A stretch of DNA of 64,000 nt from Chionis minor (Eukaryota > Chordata > Aves > Charadriiformes > Chionididae), in contig VZSF01003226.1 of NCBI GenBank assembly GCA_013398295.1, positions 542,876-606,875 on the forward strand. Direction: 5' to 3'. The number at the start of each line of letters is the position of its first letter. Positions within the stretch are counted from its first letter, which is position 1. Below the pieces are notes generated by a model. That model was not told the DNA's origin. It ran no database searches and saw only the letters and a program-made list of their open reading frames with translations. Positions 50,401 to 63,529 of the stretch are shown here, piece by piece. The position numbers and the translations under genes were made by a program.

Positions 50401-53400
50401 GCTCCAGAGGAATGCTATGGTCCATCTGCAGTTGAAGCTGAGGGACATCGGTGGCTCCAGTTGTTTGCTTGCTGCCGACACAGAGCGCTCTTCTCCCTTC
50501 TGCTGAGCATCCCCCCACATTTGTTTTGGTTGGATTCCCACCAAAAATGGTAGAGTGTAGGTCTGTGTGTTGTGACAGCCCTCGAGTAGCAGAACTGTCA
50601 AGTTCTTCTTAGCCTTCATCAAATGGACACCATGGTTTGTGCTCTGATACCTCCTGCAGCATTTGTGGTGCTGCACCTGTGGGGCGATTACACACTTCAC
50701 CATGAAAAGCAAAACACTCTGCTCGTTGGATGGCATTTCAGAGGTGAATCCAGAGGAACCGATAAAAGGTCATAACAGAGGGACAGAGGGGAAAATATGG
50801 AAGGTTTTCCTGTGAAGTTCTGCCATGGCTTTCTGTCCAGTTGAAATAATATGCCTGGGAGATGGCTTCTCCATCTGAGACCCTAAGCTGGACCTGAGGT
50901 CATCCCGGAGGCAATAGATACAGCTTTGAGAACCCGGTGGTGCGTAGCTTTCTCTGCTTTTGGTTCAGGAGCAGTTTTCCACAAGAGAGCAGGAAGAATC
51001 CCATAATTATAATTTCCACGGGTCAAGGTGGGATTCACCACACTGCCCTAAGGCTTTGTAAAGGATCACAAGGAAAAAAATCAAGTTACACTTAGATTTA
51101 GAGAAATCTTTAAGCATGTACAGAGCTTTAAAAGTACAAACAGTCTTTGGACTACAAACATACTCAGAGCTATGCAAGTAGCTGCTACCTTGAATCACAG
51201 CCATTGTCAGCAGCCTGTGATTAAATAAAGAGTAAGAGGGAGATTTGTATTGCACTTTGGATGTTTCACAATGGTTTTGAATTAAAGTAACACAATACCG
51301 AGAGCATTCATTCACTTTTCAGTAGGGTAACTACATCCATCCCATTTGTCGGAATAATCTAGATGGTAGACAGACATATACAGGCATGGTCTTCTGGATC
51401 CCTCTTGGCTGATGGAACAGGTCACCACAACCATCTGTTCATCACTGTACTGTGCTGCTAGGTCTGACAGGTACCAACAGACCAGGATGTGTGACAGCTA
51501 GCTGCTTACGGTTCAAGCAAGGAATCTTCTCAGTCAAATCTTCTCTGACTATTGGTGTAAACCATTCGAGCTTAAAATGAAATAAAGAGCAACACAAAAA
51601 TTTTTCTCTCTGTGGACCCATGGGATCAGTAATTTCTGTTAGCGCAGTGATGATTCACCCTGGATCACAAGAGAACTTCTTGTGCTGGTACAGCTGGGAG
51701 CCTGAGGGAGCAAAAGAGTCTGACACGGGCAGTTTTCAGCCATGGCTTTGTTGTTTTGTGCCCATTGCTGGAGTGCTCATCTGTAGAATACCACCAGACC
51801 TGGGCACCATCAGCAGCAAAATACTGCTGCCTGACTTCTCACAAGTACCAACAAAAAGTGCAAACCTATCTTTTCCATCTCAGACAATCTGCCTGGGTCT
51901 CTCCTCATGTGAACATTCCTGTCCTTTTCTTTGGAATCTCTTGTGAGCTTGCAGCCAGTCTCTCCAGTCCTCATGGGACAGTTCAAGTGCCATAATTTCA
52001 TCATAAGGCCAGCAGCAAAGTTGTGCTGGCACAGGGGCTGCTCCGCATCCTTGGCTGCGAGTAGAGCTAATCCAACAGGGATTGCTCAGGCAACATTGCT
52101 GGGTCGACTGGGTCGCAGTCAATTGCACTGTGCGTGCAATTTAGTGCTTTCTCAGGGAGGAGCAGTGGGAGCTCCTGGCCATTGTGTCTTCACCTCTGAG
52201 GGCTGCTCCAACAGGCATTGGAGTCTACTCCAAAAGGCCTTCAGGTTGGCGGCAGTGGTCACATGAAGGCTCTTGGTCACGTGAAGGTGTCCATTCCCAG
52301 CTAATGGTCAAGAAGTTTGGTCATCCCTGTTGTATTGCTGTATCCATGTCTTCATTCTATATTTGCTAACATTATCTTTTCTCACATTCTCCATCATAGA
52401 AAGATTTAGCAAATTTAGTAACAAGCCTTTACCTATAGTGAGTATACTATATCATAGTTTAGTGGAAAAAAACTGAATTGCTTTGCAAATTTCAGCTTAA
52501 TACCAATGGTGGATGGAGCCATGTTACAGATGAAACCAGGGGGAGGGACGTTTTCTCATCCTGCTGTCAGGCACACGCATACCTAAAGGGTAGGCTACAG
52601 ATCCCTTGATTCCTGACTTTGATCTCTGTCTTTTGAGTACTTCAGTCTGAGTTTTTATGTGTAAACTTTTATGTGACACTTCATTAAAAGATCATCATTA
52701 AACTGAGATCTTAAATAAGAGAAATTGCTTGGGCTATTACATTTACAAATTACAGCTTAGCATACACTGAAAATTGGGGAACCCTGTTACTACAGACAGA
52801 ATTATACTCTTATAAAGCTGTTAGAGACGGCTATAGCAATTTTGAATGGAAGTAGAGATAAAACATATCCATTTGATCCCTGTAATTGCATCCACATCAG
52901 GACTTCAGCTACCTGAGTAAAAACTTACACGTCTAAATTAATTTTGCAATACAGGTCCAACTTTCTGTGAGAATTGAGTTAAAGAAGACATGTAGGAAAA
53001 GGAAGACATGAGTGCTGCTGGTTGGTAAGAAGGAGAATTAAATACCTGAAACCCCTGTTTCCTTTTCTCCAGCTGTGCCATCCAGCTGTTTCTAGCTCAG
53101 AGACCAGCAGAGCACTGTAAAGTAGAATGATAAAAGAAATGAAAGAGTTAAAGGGAGTCTGAGAGAAGCAGGGGCAGTGTACATCTGTGGAAGGAAAATA
53201 CTTCCCAAAATGGATCAAAAATAACAAATACAAAATGTACTGAATGAACTTTTGTTTTTGCTTAAGATTAACTTAAATTTTTTAGAAGAGAAAAAAACAC
53301 TTTCTCTAACAACACGAACCCTGTGTATATTTACCTGAGGCTTGTAGAAATAGCTCATATGACAAGTCTGGCTCCATAAACTCCGCCTAAGAAGACTGGA

Positions 53401-53729
53401 TCAGCAAAATTCAATCTGGAAGCTGTCTATTAATTTATGAAACCTGTCTGAGGTTTCTAAGTTAACTAATAAAGTCATCTCTTGTTTGTAAAAAGATGTA
53501 ACAGTTTTATAAATTAATACTGAAGTCCATGGAAATCAATTTGCAGCATTCAGTGCTTTAGCTAACTTTTGTTTTAATTCTACTGATAAAGAAATGCCAG
53601 TTCAAGACCAGACACATAAAGTGAGGGCTATTTGTAAATATGTGTAATTATTTTTTTGGTATCTTTTTGTCTTTTTTACTCACTGGAGACTTTCAGCAGT
53701 TTCATGCCTGAAATAAATCTTAAGGAAGA
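47491..53729. other. Noncoding sequence without recognised genes
   Basis: Includes an AT-rich low-complexity stretch (48371-48450) and a segment at 49018-49135 (GAATTCCACAATGGAGTTAT, AAAAATACTTCCTAACACTG) that resembles a widespread old amniote repeat fragment, not confidently assigned. ORFs are short and domain-free. Confidence 0.45.
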
Positions 53730-54140
53730 AGTTAAAGTGAGCAGTCAGCTGCGCTAAGGCCAATCAAATAGTGCTTTTCTGCATGTTTTACTAACAGATG
53801 AACAGGCGATCCCATTTATAGAGCGTACTACATGTTGACAGAGCGCATTACTTCATTTTGCAGTATTAGCAATTTGAGATCTTAACAAAACAATGCTGAG
53901 GTCGCTCTCATTCTGTATTGCCATCCTTGGAATGCAGCTTAGGTTTTCATTAACTCTGCCACTACAAGGTGCCACAGAGAGAGGCAGATTTTATGGGGGG
54001 GGAGGAGTAATAAACATTAGAGAGCAGAAAGTTGTAAACAGCTTAAATTCTTTGTCCCGTGCTGATTAATTCCTTTTCCTTAACACTCTCTGCTGTTCTC
54101 GGCGGCTTGTGGACAGTTGGTCTAATTGGAGGTGAACGGG
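53730..54140. promoter_or_regulatory. Candidate conserved noncoding element (speculative)
   Basis: Contains CCAATCAAAT near 53760, ACAAAACAATG (SOX-type) near 53886, TTTTCATTAACTC, GATTAATTCC near 54064 and GGTCTAATTGG near 54119. Motif-dense, non-repetitive and low in CpG. Enhancer status is inferred from motif content alone. Confidence 0.2.
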
Positions 54141-56182
54141 TGGATAGCTCGCAAGGGCTTTGATACCTCCCAGCTGTTGTATGGGGAGAAGTGGTCTCAA
54201 ACTCTTGCAGCCAGTGAATATAAGCTTCAACATAAACAGTAAAAGTTTGGAGATTCAGCCCGGCACTTGGCTCGCAGCATTCTGGCTCGGCTTAGAAGCA
54301 CGAATCACGTACAGGATCACTTCCAAGATCTCCCCTCAACTTCTCAGTCAAGGGAGGACAAAAAAAAAAACAAACCGGGGGGGAGAGGAAAAGAGCATGG
54401 CTCTGCTTCACTGCTGCCTTATTCCTGCTTTCCCCTATGCTGCCTTCATTGAAATCACCGGTATTACCAAGCTAGAGTAAAACTGCAGTGAATTGTTCCA
54501 AGGCCTTTTCTGCATGTACATTTTTGTGAGTCTTACCAGGACAGTTAAAGCAATACAAGTCACTTGAGAAGAATTTAACTACAAAGGAACTGGGCGTCCG
54601 TATTGCTGAAGGAGAGCAGGCTGGTGGGGGATTCTTCAGGAATAGCTGTAGTGCTTTTCAGTTCATAGCTTACCTTTTTCCAAAACAATTGCCTGAGAAT
54701 AGGCCAGCATTTTCATACAACCCAGCCCTTCCCAATCCGTTTTGCCCAGGGGGATCTTCCCCTCCCAGATTAGCCTAAGTGTCCTTGCTCAGCGCTGTGG
54801 CTATACCACCTCTGGATCCCTGGATCTGGGAGGCTATGGGCTGTGCCCTGCTTTCACCTTCCTCCCACCCCTGCAAAGGCAATAGCCCCGATTTGGGATA
54901 TGTGGGAATAACTGCATCCCAGCTATGAGGGATTCGGTATAATTACATCAGTAAAGGATTTTTCAGCTTAAAACAATACAGCTCTGCAAGCGGAGAAGCT
55001 GCTTGGACGACAGTGCGTGTCTTAAATCAATCATGCTTTCATGTTCCTATTGCTTTTTTAAAATCACTTTCTCAACAGTGCTTGCACTCAGGACTCCAGT
55101 TTCCAGGTAACAGGGAGCACCAGACGCCCAAGCGCTGGGTGATTCAGCCTTTTTTTGAATGCAACTGGGAAGCAGTTGTGAGCACTAACATGTTACAACC
55201 CTTCAGTTAAACGCAGCGCTTTCAGCGTGAGGACTCATTTCTGAGAGTGAGATGCCATCATTACGGCACAGCAGTCGCCTCTGGTGCAACTGTCATCACG
55301 ACTGCTGCAGGGGAGAACAAAAATGCAATAAATACACCTTTTGCTGCATGTTGACCGGGCTGTGTTTTCTGCAATGTGCACTGCTCAGTACCGAGTTAGT
55401 CCATAAATCCTCTTGGGTAAGGTAGTAATCTGTTTTGCCTGGACATACACGACAGGTCTTCTTGCAAATCCCTTCTCCAAGCTCCAACCTGTGTGTGTTT
55501 TGGTTTATATTTTGGGAACACGTGACCGTTGAAACAGGCTATCCAGCCAGCTGCACAAAAGGTATTTAACATAGTCATCCTTTCCTTTGGGTCGCACAGC
55601 TTGTTGTAGGGCTCTGCACATGGATGTGTCTGCAATGGCAGCTCCTGCAGGTGGGCACACGTAGTCAGTGTAACTCAGCTGGGTCTGGAGTTGTATTCAG
55701 CAGAACAAACATGCTATCGGCTTCAGACTGACATGTCCCAAACTCTTTCGAATCTATTATCTGTATAGAGTAGCTCTTCAGTGACTATAATGGGGACCAA
55801 GACACATAGACACCGACAGGTAGCTATCTGAATCTGAAGATGAATCCCACCTGGAACACTTGGACACAGCTGTTGTTGGGCTTTTTTACCCTGCCTACTT
55901 TACAATGTTTTCAGGCTTAGGGGGAAGAGTCATCCAGAGTGTTTAAGATTCTGCGTTTCCCCGTCTTTCCTTTGAGTGCTGAAGTCAGTTCCCTCATATT
56001 CTCTGTCACTTGTCAGGGGAACTTCTATGCTGGAATCATTAGGTGACTAAAGTTTCTTACTAGACAACAAATACGCTTTCATGCTTCTGCAACCTCGAGG
56101 TAAAAACAACAATGGACTTAGAGCCAGGGAAAAGGATGCTCAAATAAAACTCATTACTGCTCAAAGCCCTCAGAACTCCATA

Positions 56183-56220
56183 CAGTGAAATTGTAACCAT
56201 ACACTGAAATTGTAACCATA
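56183..56220. repeat. 19-bp tandem doublet
   Basis: CAGTGAAATTGTAACCATA followed directly by CACTGAAATTGTAACCATA, one mismatch. Confidence 0.9.
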
Positions 56221-59200
56221 CCTGTTCTTCAGAGCAAAACCAGACTGTGAATGTAAACTGCAAGAACGCACTGTAAAAATACTCATTGTTGACTCGGTGG
56301 GCAGCCATATATGCAAATTTCAAATACCTCGTAAGGAACTCAGTGTGTGAGGTTATTGCATATGATTCCATTTTATAAATACAAAAGAAGAAACGTTTCA
56401 AAAGCCATTAATCACAGTAATGAGTAGAAATTTGCTGCAGTGGAAAAAGCCAGTTTGCTGGCCTTCGCATATTTCATTTGCAACTCCTTGAATCCACTTC
56501 TAATCAATCCAGGAAAACTATCCCTGGGTTACAAGCAGGCTACACGGAGACTCTGGTTTTACAGCTGTGAGAAAATCCTCCCGGGCTGTCCCACAGCCCA
56601 AGGCCTGGGACTGACGCAGCGTGTATACCTTTGGTTAAGTCCATCCAGCGATCCAAACCAAGATCCAGTGATCCTGAAAATTCTGGGTTCCCGTTTCTAA
56701 TGCTGGCTGCCTGGCACAGCTGCTCTGCAGTGGCACGTTGCCTGCCAGAGCTTGGCACTGCCAGGGATGGCCGGGCCCTGCATCTTGCCAGTGCCAAGAC
56801 CTCAGGGCATCACAGGACCGTGGCATATCCTAATAGCGTAGTAATTCCCAGGCTGGCTTTCTGGCTTCCCAGGCTCCCTGCCCTGGAGTTGAGATGTACT
56901 GGGATGCCTCCCAGGGACTGTCACTCCGAGGGCAGTTTGCATGAGCGGTCCCCCAGGGCTCAGAGAAAAGCGGAATTTTTGTTGGGCTTCTTGCTAACCA
57001 AGCAGACTAATTCATGGCTTGTCTTTTTCTGGCTCAAAAGAAGTATAAGAATTTACAGTTCACAAGAAGTTTTAAAATGTTGGCTTTAGACTCAATCGGA
57101 TGAAAGTCAAATTTTAAAAAGCAAAGTTCCTTCTCAACCAGCTCCAGTGAATACTATGAATAAAACCCTGACTTGTTTACAGTTTACAGTTGAAATCCAA
57201 ACCAGAAGAACACGAGGTCTGTCTGCTTACACGATCCCAAAATTATTGACAACTACAAAAACACGGTATTTGTAACGACTTCACATATAGCCTGAAACGT
57301 ATTAAACAATGACTTCATTTGAAGAGGTTTGTTAACATTATGAATATTATTATTGTTGGTCACAAGAGGCTTGGTCTTGTTCCAGTCTTGAAATAATTAC
57401 TTTTACACTGCAAAACTGGTTTGTGAATTACAACATTAAATCAAAATGTACAGTAGTCACATTACTTCTTGGGAGGTTTTATTGTGTAGTTACTACTCAG
57501 CACACTAAACAGATTTTAACAATCCTGTGCTATCCACAAAACAATTTTGAATAAACTTTAGGTTTGTGAAAGAGCCCTTCTCCCTCCTAAATTCTTGTCA
57601 AATACCCAGATGGTAAATTTAGAGAGAGGCGCATGCTTCTATCCATTGTTGATAAGCATTCCTGTTTCTAGTCAGAGCGAGCAAAACATGTATCCGTAGC
57701 CGATTTGTTTCGAGTTAGTGTTTTTTAAAATTTTTTTATATAGCTGCAATTTCTGTAAAAGTCATATGTAATGAAAGAAAATTGTGCTTTTTCCCCCCTC
57801 CAGTTCTCGGAAGACATTTTAGGGAGAAGGATAATTGCTAGTGAGAGCTCAGCCCAGTAATGCAGTTTACAGTGAACGTGAGTCGCAAGGAGATAAACAA
57901 GGAAGGAAATACATGGAGATCTACCCACTTTCAGGAACTAGAAAAATCTTGCGTGAATTGTTGTTTTCCCAAATGTGTATCATTTACAGAGATGAGACTT
58001 CACTGAGATTTTTGCATTGTATGCTTAAGCCCCTTAAGCTGTTTTGAAACTCTAAACCTGGAAGTTATGTTTGCTTCCTTATTTTTTTTCCTTCTTTTTC
58101 CCTTCCTTCATTTTTCACCCTTATTCCTGTCTGCCTATTTAGCTTGTTCTCTCAGCAAGAAACACCAAACATTTTAAAAAAAATTAGGCCCGAAAGTCTG
58201 TCATTTATCTTCACACGAAGCAGTGAGTGGTCCCATTTACTTAAATCGCAGCCCTTAAGGCGAGAAAAAGATGTCAGGAAAACTGGTTGTTTCTTCTGCA
58301 GCTTTGAAACCCCAGTGAATTCTAGTGACCCACAGGATAAATGCTAATTTTTTGTTGAAAAACTGTATTATGCTATGGGATAGGGTCATATTTTTCATTT
58401 ACAAGTTAGTAGTTTGGAGTTTTAGTTTAAAGATATCCTAGTGAATTTTCGCTTATGCTAGAGACAGAGACCAATGTGCAAACATACGGGATGTGAAGTA
58501 ATTTAACCTTCTTCTAAAATACAAGTCTTTTAGCTTTGCGAAGCTGCTGATAACTGATGGTGCAGTAACGTGCACGGTCACATACAGAACATTGTTGGCC
58601 TGTAAGTTATACAGTACATATACACTGGCCTATAAATTAAACAGTGTAGTGATTCACCGGATGAAAAAATTACGAATGTGGTAACTAGAATTCAAGACTG
58701 GAGTGAAATTTTGATGACACACCAGTGCTAACACGCTTCCATGGGGGAAAAGGTTTCCCTTGAGATTGCTCCAGGAGTTGTCCCTTTCTTATACAGAGTG
58801 CTTACCAGAAGAGCTGGTTTTGGGCCCCGGGACACGTTTTCTTGAGTCTCACCTTCCCCTGGGGCTACTTCTGCATTGCTCCTGCTTCTCCCAGGGTGGC
58901 ATCCCATCAGGCAGCAGCAGCTCCAGCTGACCACAGGCAGAGGGCATGGGGAAGAGTTGGGGAGAGGGTGTTCCTCCAGAAGCTTGCTGGTGCCATTCCT
59001 AAGGAAAACTGCTCCTCCTGCCCCTCCGCACGGCGCAGTTCACAGATTTGTGTCTGGCATCTGGAGTCCGGTTTCCCCTCGTGGGCTTCACAGAGTTGGA
59101 CAGTGCGGGAGCCTTAGGTGGGTGTTCACAAGGTGCAGTCCCTCTCCTGGTGCAAGCACAAGATGGGTGTTTGTGTGGGGAGGAACACAGGCAGCTTTGT

Positions 59201-60799
59201 GTCTGCTTTCCAGGAATAAAGCGCTAACTTCCTCTCTGCCGGTACGGAGCAACACTCGGGCAGCTGCGCTCCGTGAGAGCTGTAACAGTGTCGTGCTCTT
59301 CTAGTGCATTAGATCTCTTATAAAGGGGTTTTAGACGCCTAGCAAATTACAGCGATCGCGTTCTTTCTGAATAGGATTTCTTTTGTCTAAGAAGATTTGT
59401 GTCACTTGTGAAAAAGCATCTCCACGAGTGAGATAGCACTTCATTCTTCATGGGCATTAAGTACTATTTCCCTTAGTTCTGTTACAAGCTGATGAGAAAC
59501 TATCAACATATTTTGATAGGTAGCAAATAAATACTTAAAAAAAAGAAAGTACGGAACAAAGAATTTTTGCAGTGTATTATCCCTAAATTCTGATTCCTTA
59601 GTTTCCAGGTTTTGTTTATAGAGCTTTATGCATTTGCTTTATTTGTCTGTCATCTTTTCTCGCTCTTCTTTTTGAGAAATAGACTTAAACTGTAACTTGT
59701 AATGACGGAACGAACATTTGGCCAGAATAAGAAAAGTGCTAATTCCCTGAGGAAGAAGTGTGCTGCCAGTATCACTCTTGGCCCTGGCTCAGCAGCCACA
59801 GAGGCAAGTCTTTTCCAGATTTGGAGTTAGCTCTCTGTGGAAGCTGCGTTCATGTGCTATTAGAAAGGTCAAACAAAACAAGACCTTCATGCTTGCTTGA
59901 AGCTTTTTCACCTGAAGATGTCGACTGTTTTTTCACCTGATAAGTACGGCAGCCCCCCGCTTTCCAGAATGAAAAGAATCAAGGCATTGAGACTACTAAG
60001 GACTTTCTGAAAGTCAAGGTGAGATTTTAAAGGCTGATCCCATAGCTGGGCTCCCAGGTGGGCTTGTCCTCACTTAACTGCAGATGCCTGAAGGGCAGAC
60101 ATCTGAACTAATTGTCATGGACTCCCGGTGGAGTGAAGTAGGCACTTCAATTTATGTCACCTATTTTAGATGTCGACTGGGAATGACATAAATCGTCCAC
60201 CAGATGAGTCTGTTTCTTCCCGTGGACTAGGGGAGCCTAGGGTGATTAGCTGAGATGGAGATTGGAGATGTTTACATTTAGGTGAGACAAATCCATTACT
60301 GCCACAAGAACCAACCTGGCTTCCCTCCCATAACAGGGTGGGTTTGGAAATTTTTTCCTACCTCATCTGATGTGACATCAGATAGTTTGAGTCACGAGTT
60401 CCAGGAGTCGTGGCAGAGAAGTAGAGAAGTCACTTCTCCCAAATTTCATAATTGTGTGCTGTCTGCAACTGTATAGCTAGTTTCCTTTGTTCAAGAGCAA
60501 TTAATGTTGAAAAAGCACTGAGTTCACAGAGCAATACTGGAAAAACAAAACCTGGCTTCATTAATGATCAGCACAGTAAAATTCAATTACCTACTAATTT
60601 CCCAGCTGTTGTGTTGGAAGCAACTAAATTTTAGCTGAAACATTGTTTGTTCTTCTTTGCTGTTGTTAACAGATGATAAATGGGAGACAAGGAGTGAAGG
60701 TTTTACTGTAATCTGCATTTGCAGGTGTAAAGCATGTATTAGAGCTCCTTAAAGCAGTGTAAGGAACAACCACAATGGGAATCATGGAAAGCATTATTT

Positions 60800-60816
60800 A
60801 AAAAAAAAAAAAAAAA
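60800..60816. repeat. Poly-A run (A17)
   Basis: Uninterrupted A; no retroposon structure seen upstream. Confidence 0.9.
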
Positions 60817-61903
60817 GGCAAGGAAGCAGTACCTCATACAATAGAAATGATTTAAAATTAATTACTGAAAATTTTCCAGTCTATATTTTTTTTTCTTGAT
60901 TGAGTAGCCTTGGAGTAAATGTGCAGGAAATTAACTGTTATGCTCTGTATCAGCTGTTAAGAGACGCTCACCTGGAAGGTTTATGCTTGCTTCCCAAAGT
61001 GAGCTGCATGCATTCCTTGGGCACCCGTTATCAGGTGAATAAAGGAGGAGGGAAATTTGGAAGGAACATCAGGGAGGAATCATAAATGAATGTGAACAAG
61101 GAAGGAATGTGAAAGGGGAAAAGGGAGTCAGAACTGCCGTGAAAGATCTGTATGTTTATGCTAGTTGATAAGTGGTTTAAAGGAGGGATGGATGATTACA
61201 GCTCAGTCAGTTATTGCTCATTGCAGACCAGGGGTGTGCTCCAAATCCTGTGTGATTTGAAGCCAGATAGACTCCTTGGCCACTGTAAATACAGTATAAA
61301 CGAGCTTTTTAGTCACAGCCACAATTACTCGCTTTCAAAATCCAGAAAGCTTTTGTTTTAAGGTCTGGCCTTAGAAAACACCTTCTGTAACTAGCAGCTA
61401 GCTCTAACTTTCATTACTAGATTCACAAAACACTTGAACTGCACTATTAAATTTCTGATAGCTGCAACTTGCCAGATTGTTTGAGATTTTATAAATGAAA
61501 ATACTTTAAAAATCTTTTCTCCCTGTTTTGGTTTTTTTTTTTTCCCCTGTGGACAGAAAAAAGCCCACATCTAGTAAACTTGCATTTTTCTGGGTGGACA
61601 CCCCTCCTCCCCCAAACTGTTTTCACCTGTAACTCTTTCCTTGTTACCATAAAAAGAGATGCATATATGAGAAGAATATGCTTGCGCATTCTTTATTTTC
61701 AAACTTAGCTGCATCAATGTAAGAACCTGCCGCTGTTGCAAAGGTATTTACATGCACGCTCTTCTTCTGCTCCCCGTATCCTCTTCCCAACTAGACAACC
61801 TCCTGCTTTCCTGTGTGCCAGCTCTGGCACCCCTCTCCTCCCTTGGAGAGCTGATTCAGCCTGCTAAATGGGAAGCAAACTGGGCGCTCCATTTGCTGTA
61901 TTG

Positions 61904-61986
61904 GTTTGGGACAAGCAGGGAGGCAGAGCGGGGAGGGAGGTGGTTGGTGGCAGCTGGTGGCTGGGAGCGGGGGATGAAGGGGGGGT
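61904..61986 (+). repeat. G-rich tract with quadruplex potential
   Basis: Closely spaced G runs on the + strand (GGG at 61908, AGGGAGG, GCGGGGAGGGAGG, CTGGGAGCGGGGG, AAGGGGGGG). Several sets of four runs with short loops could fold as G-quadruplexes. It lies about 1.6 kb before the CpG island. Confidence 0.5.
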
Positions 61987-62558
61987 TACAGGAGCCGGAC
62001 TCTCCTCTCTGGTGGCAATGAATTGCTAGGTCAGACGAGTTCAACCTGCAAAACCTCACCTTTAGTCCTTCCCCTCGGTGGCTTTTCCCTCTGGGGCATT
62101 CCTCACCTTCCTGGCTTTATGGTTTTCTCCCTTTTCCTAAACTACTCCATTCCCTCCAAGTTTCGCATCTCTCCCTTCGCTAGTCTTTTCCTTCTGTACC
62201 TTCTAGCTGGGGAGTTTCTTGTCTCCTCCATACTATTCTTTTTACTTTGGGGTGCTTACTGAAACGTGTCCCCACCAGGTTTTAATCCTGATGTTTAGCG
62301 TTCCCTTTTGCATTGACCATTTTCAGAAGAGAGGGCTAAAAGAAGGTGGTGATGCTATTATAGACCTTGAGGGTAGAAACACTATACGCCTCTCCTCAGT
62401 GTTGGCCTTCTTTCTGTTGCTTTCTGTGGTCAAAAGCCATACCTGCAGAGCAAGGAAGAGCAACATCTGGAGTCAGAGCATATGATCTATTCAGAGTTCT
62501 TGGGTTGAAACCATCTCCTTGAAATACATAAAAAACAAAACTTTAGGCACTCAGATCC

Positions 62559-62582
62559 TTTTTTTTTTTTTTTTTTTTTTTT
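62559..62582. repeat. Poly-T run (T24)
   Basis: Longest homopolymer in the window; length is probably uncertain and polymorphic. No flanking retroposon signature. Confidence 0.9.
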
Positions 62583-63529
62583 CCCTCCGTATGCATGGAG
62601 ATGCTGATGATATGCAATGTTTGATATGTAAGGTTTCTTTCTGTTGGGTGCTGCTTCCCAATACGTGGGCTGCAACTGCTCAAATATCTACTCAGCCTCA
62701 TTTTCCAGGAAGGAGAGTAGCACAGATTGTTCACCCGAGAGACAAAAATGGACTTTATGGGTAAAGGCAGATACTGTATTCTTCATCCATGCCAAGTTAA
62801 CTGAAAATCACCTCCCTGTCCATGGGAACTCTTAAAGATGACTTCCTCTGCAATAGGAATTAAGGTCCGTGGAAGATCCATAACTGGAAGCTCGTTGGGT
62901 ACAGTACATTATCAGCAGAACACATAAAAACTTTGGCTCGACCCCTGTATCTTTCCAGCATGTATTTTCAGTTATTTTGCAAATTCTTTCCTAAAAAACC
63001 TTTTCTTTTTCCCCGGAAGAACCGTGTTACCTTTGTTTATAGATAATGCAACGTGCTGGTAACACGTTTGCCTAGATTGTCGGTCGGAAACAGTAAAACT
63101 CATTAATTTCGTAACATGTCATGCAGCACTAGAATAAGGCCACTTCCTCAGAGAACAACTGAGAGTAACTGGGGGAGTTACCGTGCTAACAAAGATTTGC
63201 GCAAAGCATTGAAAAATGATTAAAAAGATGGAAGAGGGCTCAGGAAATCATGTAGCCCGTCCCCAGCCTCACTCTGCTGAGGTCATGCCTAACTGAGGGA
63301 GGTTTATGTATTTTTAAACACTTCCATTGATGGAGATGCCATAGTCTCCCCGGGCGAGTTGCACAGAAGTCGCTACTAATTATAACGCAGCAGAACGCAA
63401 TTTTCCCCTCCGAATTTGTTTTCAGCTTCCACATTTTGCCTAAATAACACGTTCATAAACTAGCGAACGGGCCGTGAAATAGCGTTTCATTTTTTTCCCA
63501 CAGCCTACGCGCACTGGGGCAAATCCTGA
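62583..63529. other. Upstream flank of the CpG island
   Basis: No gene recognised. CpG frequency begins to rise from about 63340 (CCCCGGGCGAG, GAACGC, TAGCGAACGGGCCGTG), consistent with the shore of the island to the right. Confidence 0.5.

Larger units (their letters stand above)
54141..62558. other. Noncoding sequence without recognised genes
   Basis: Holds short local duplications (19-bp doublet 56183-56220; imperfect 30-bp doublet 58595-58650), an A17 run (60800-60816) and a G-rich tract (61904-61986). GC-moderate segments near 56570-56960 and 58860-59290 have overlapping domain-free ORFs on both strands and no exon signature. Confidence 0.5.
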
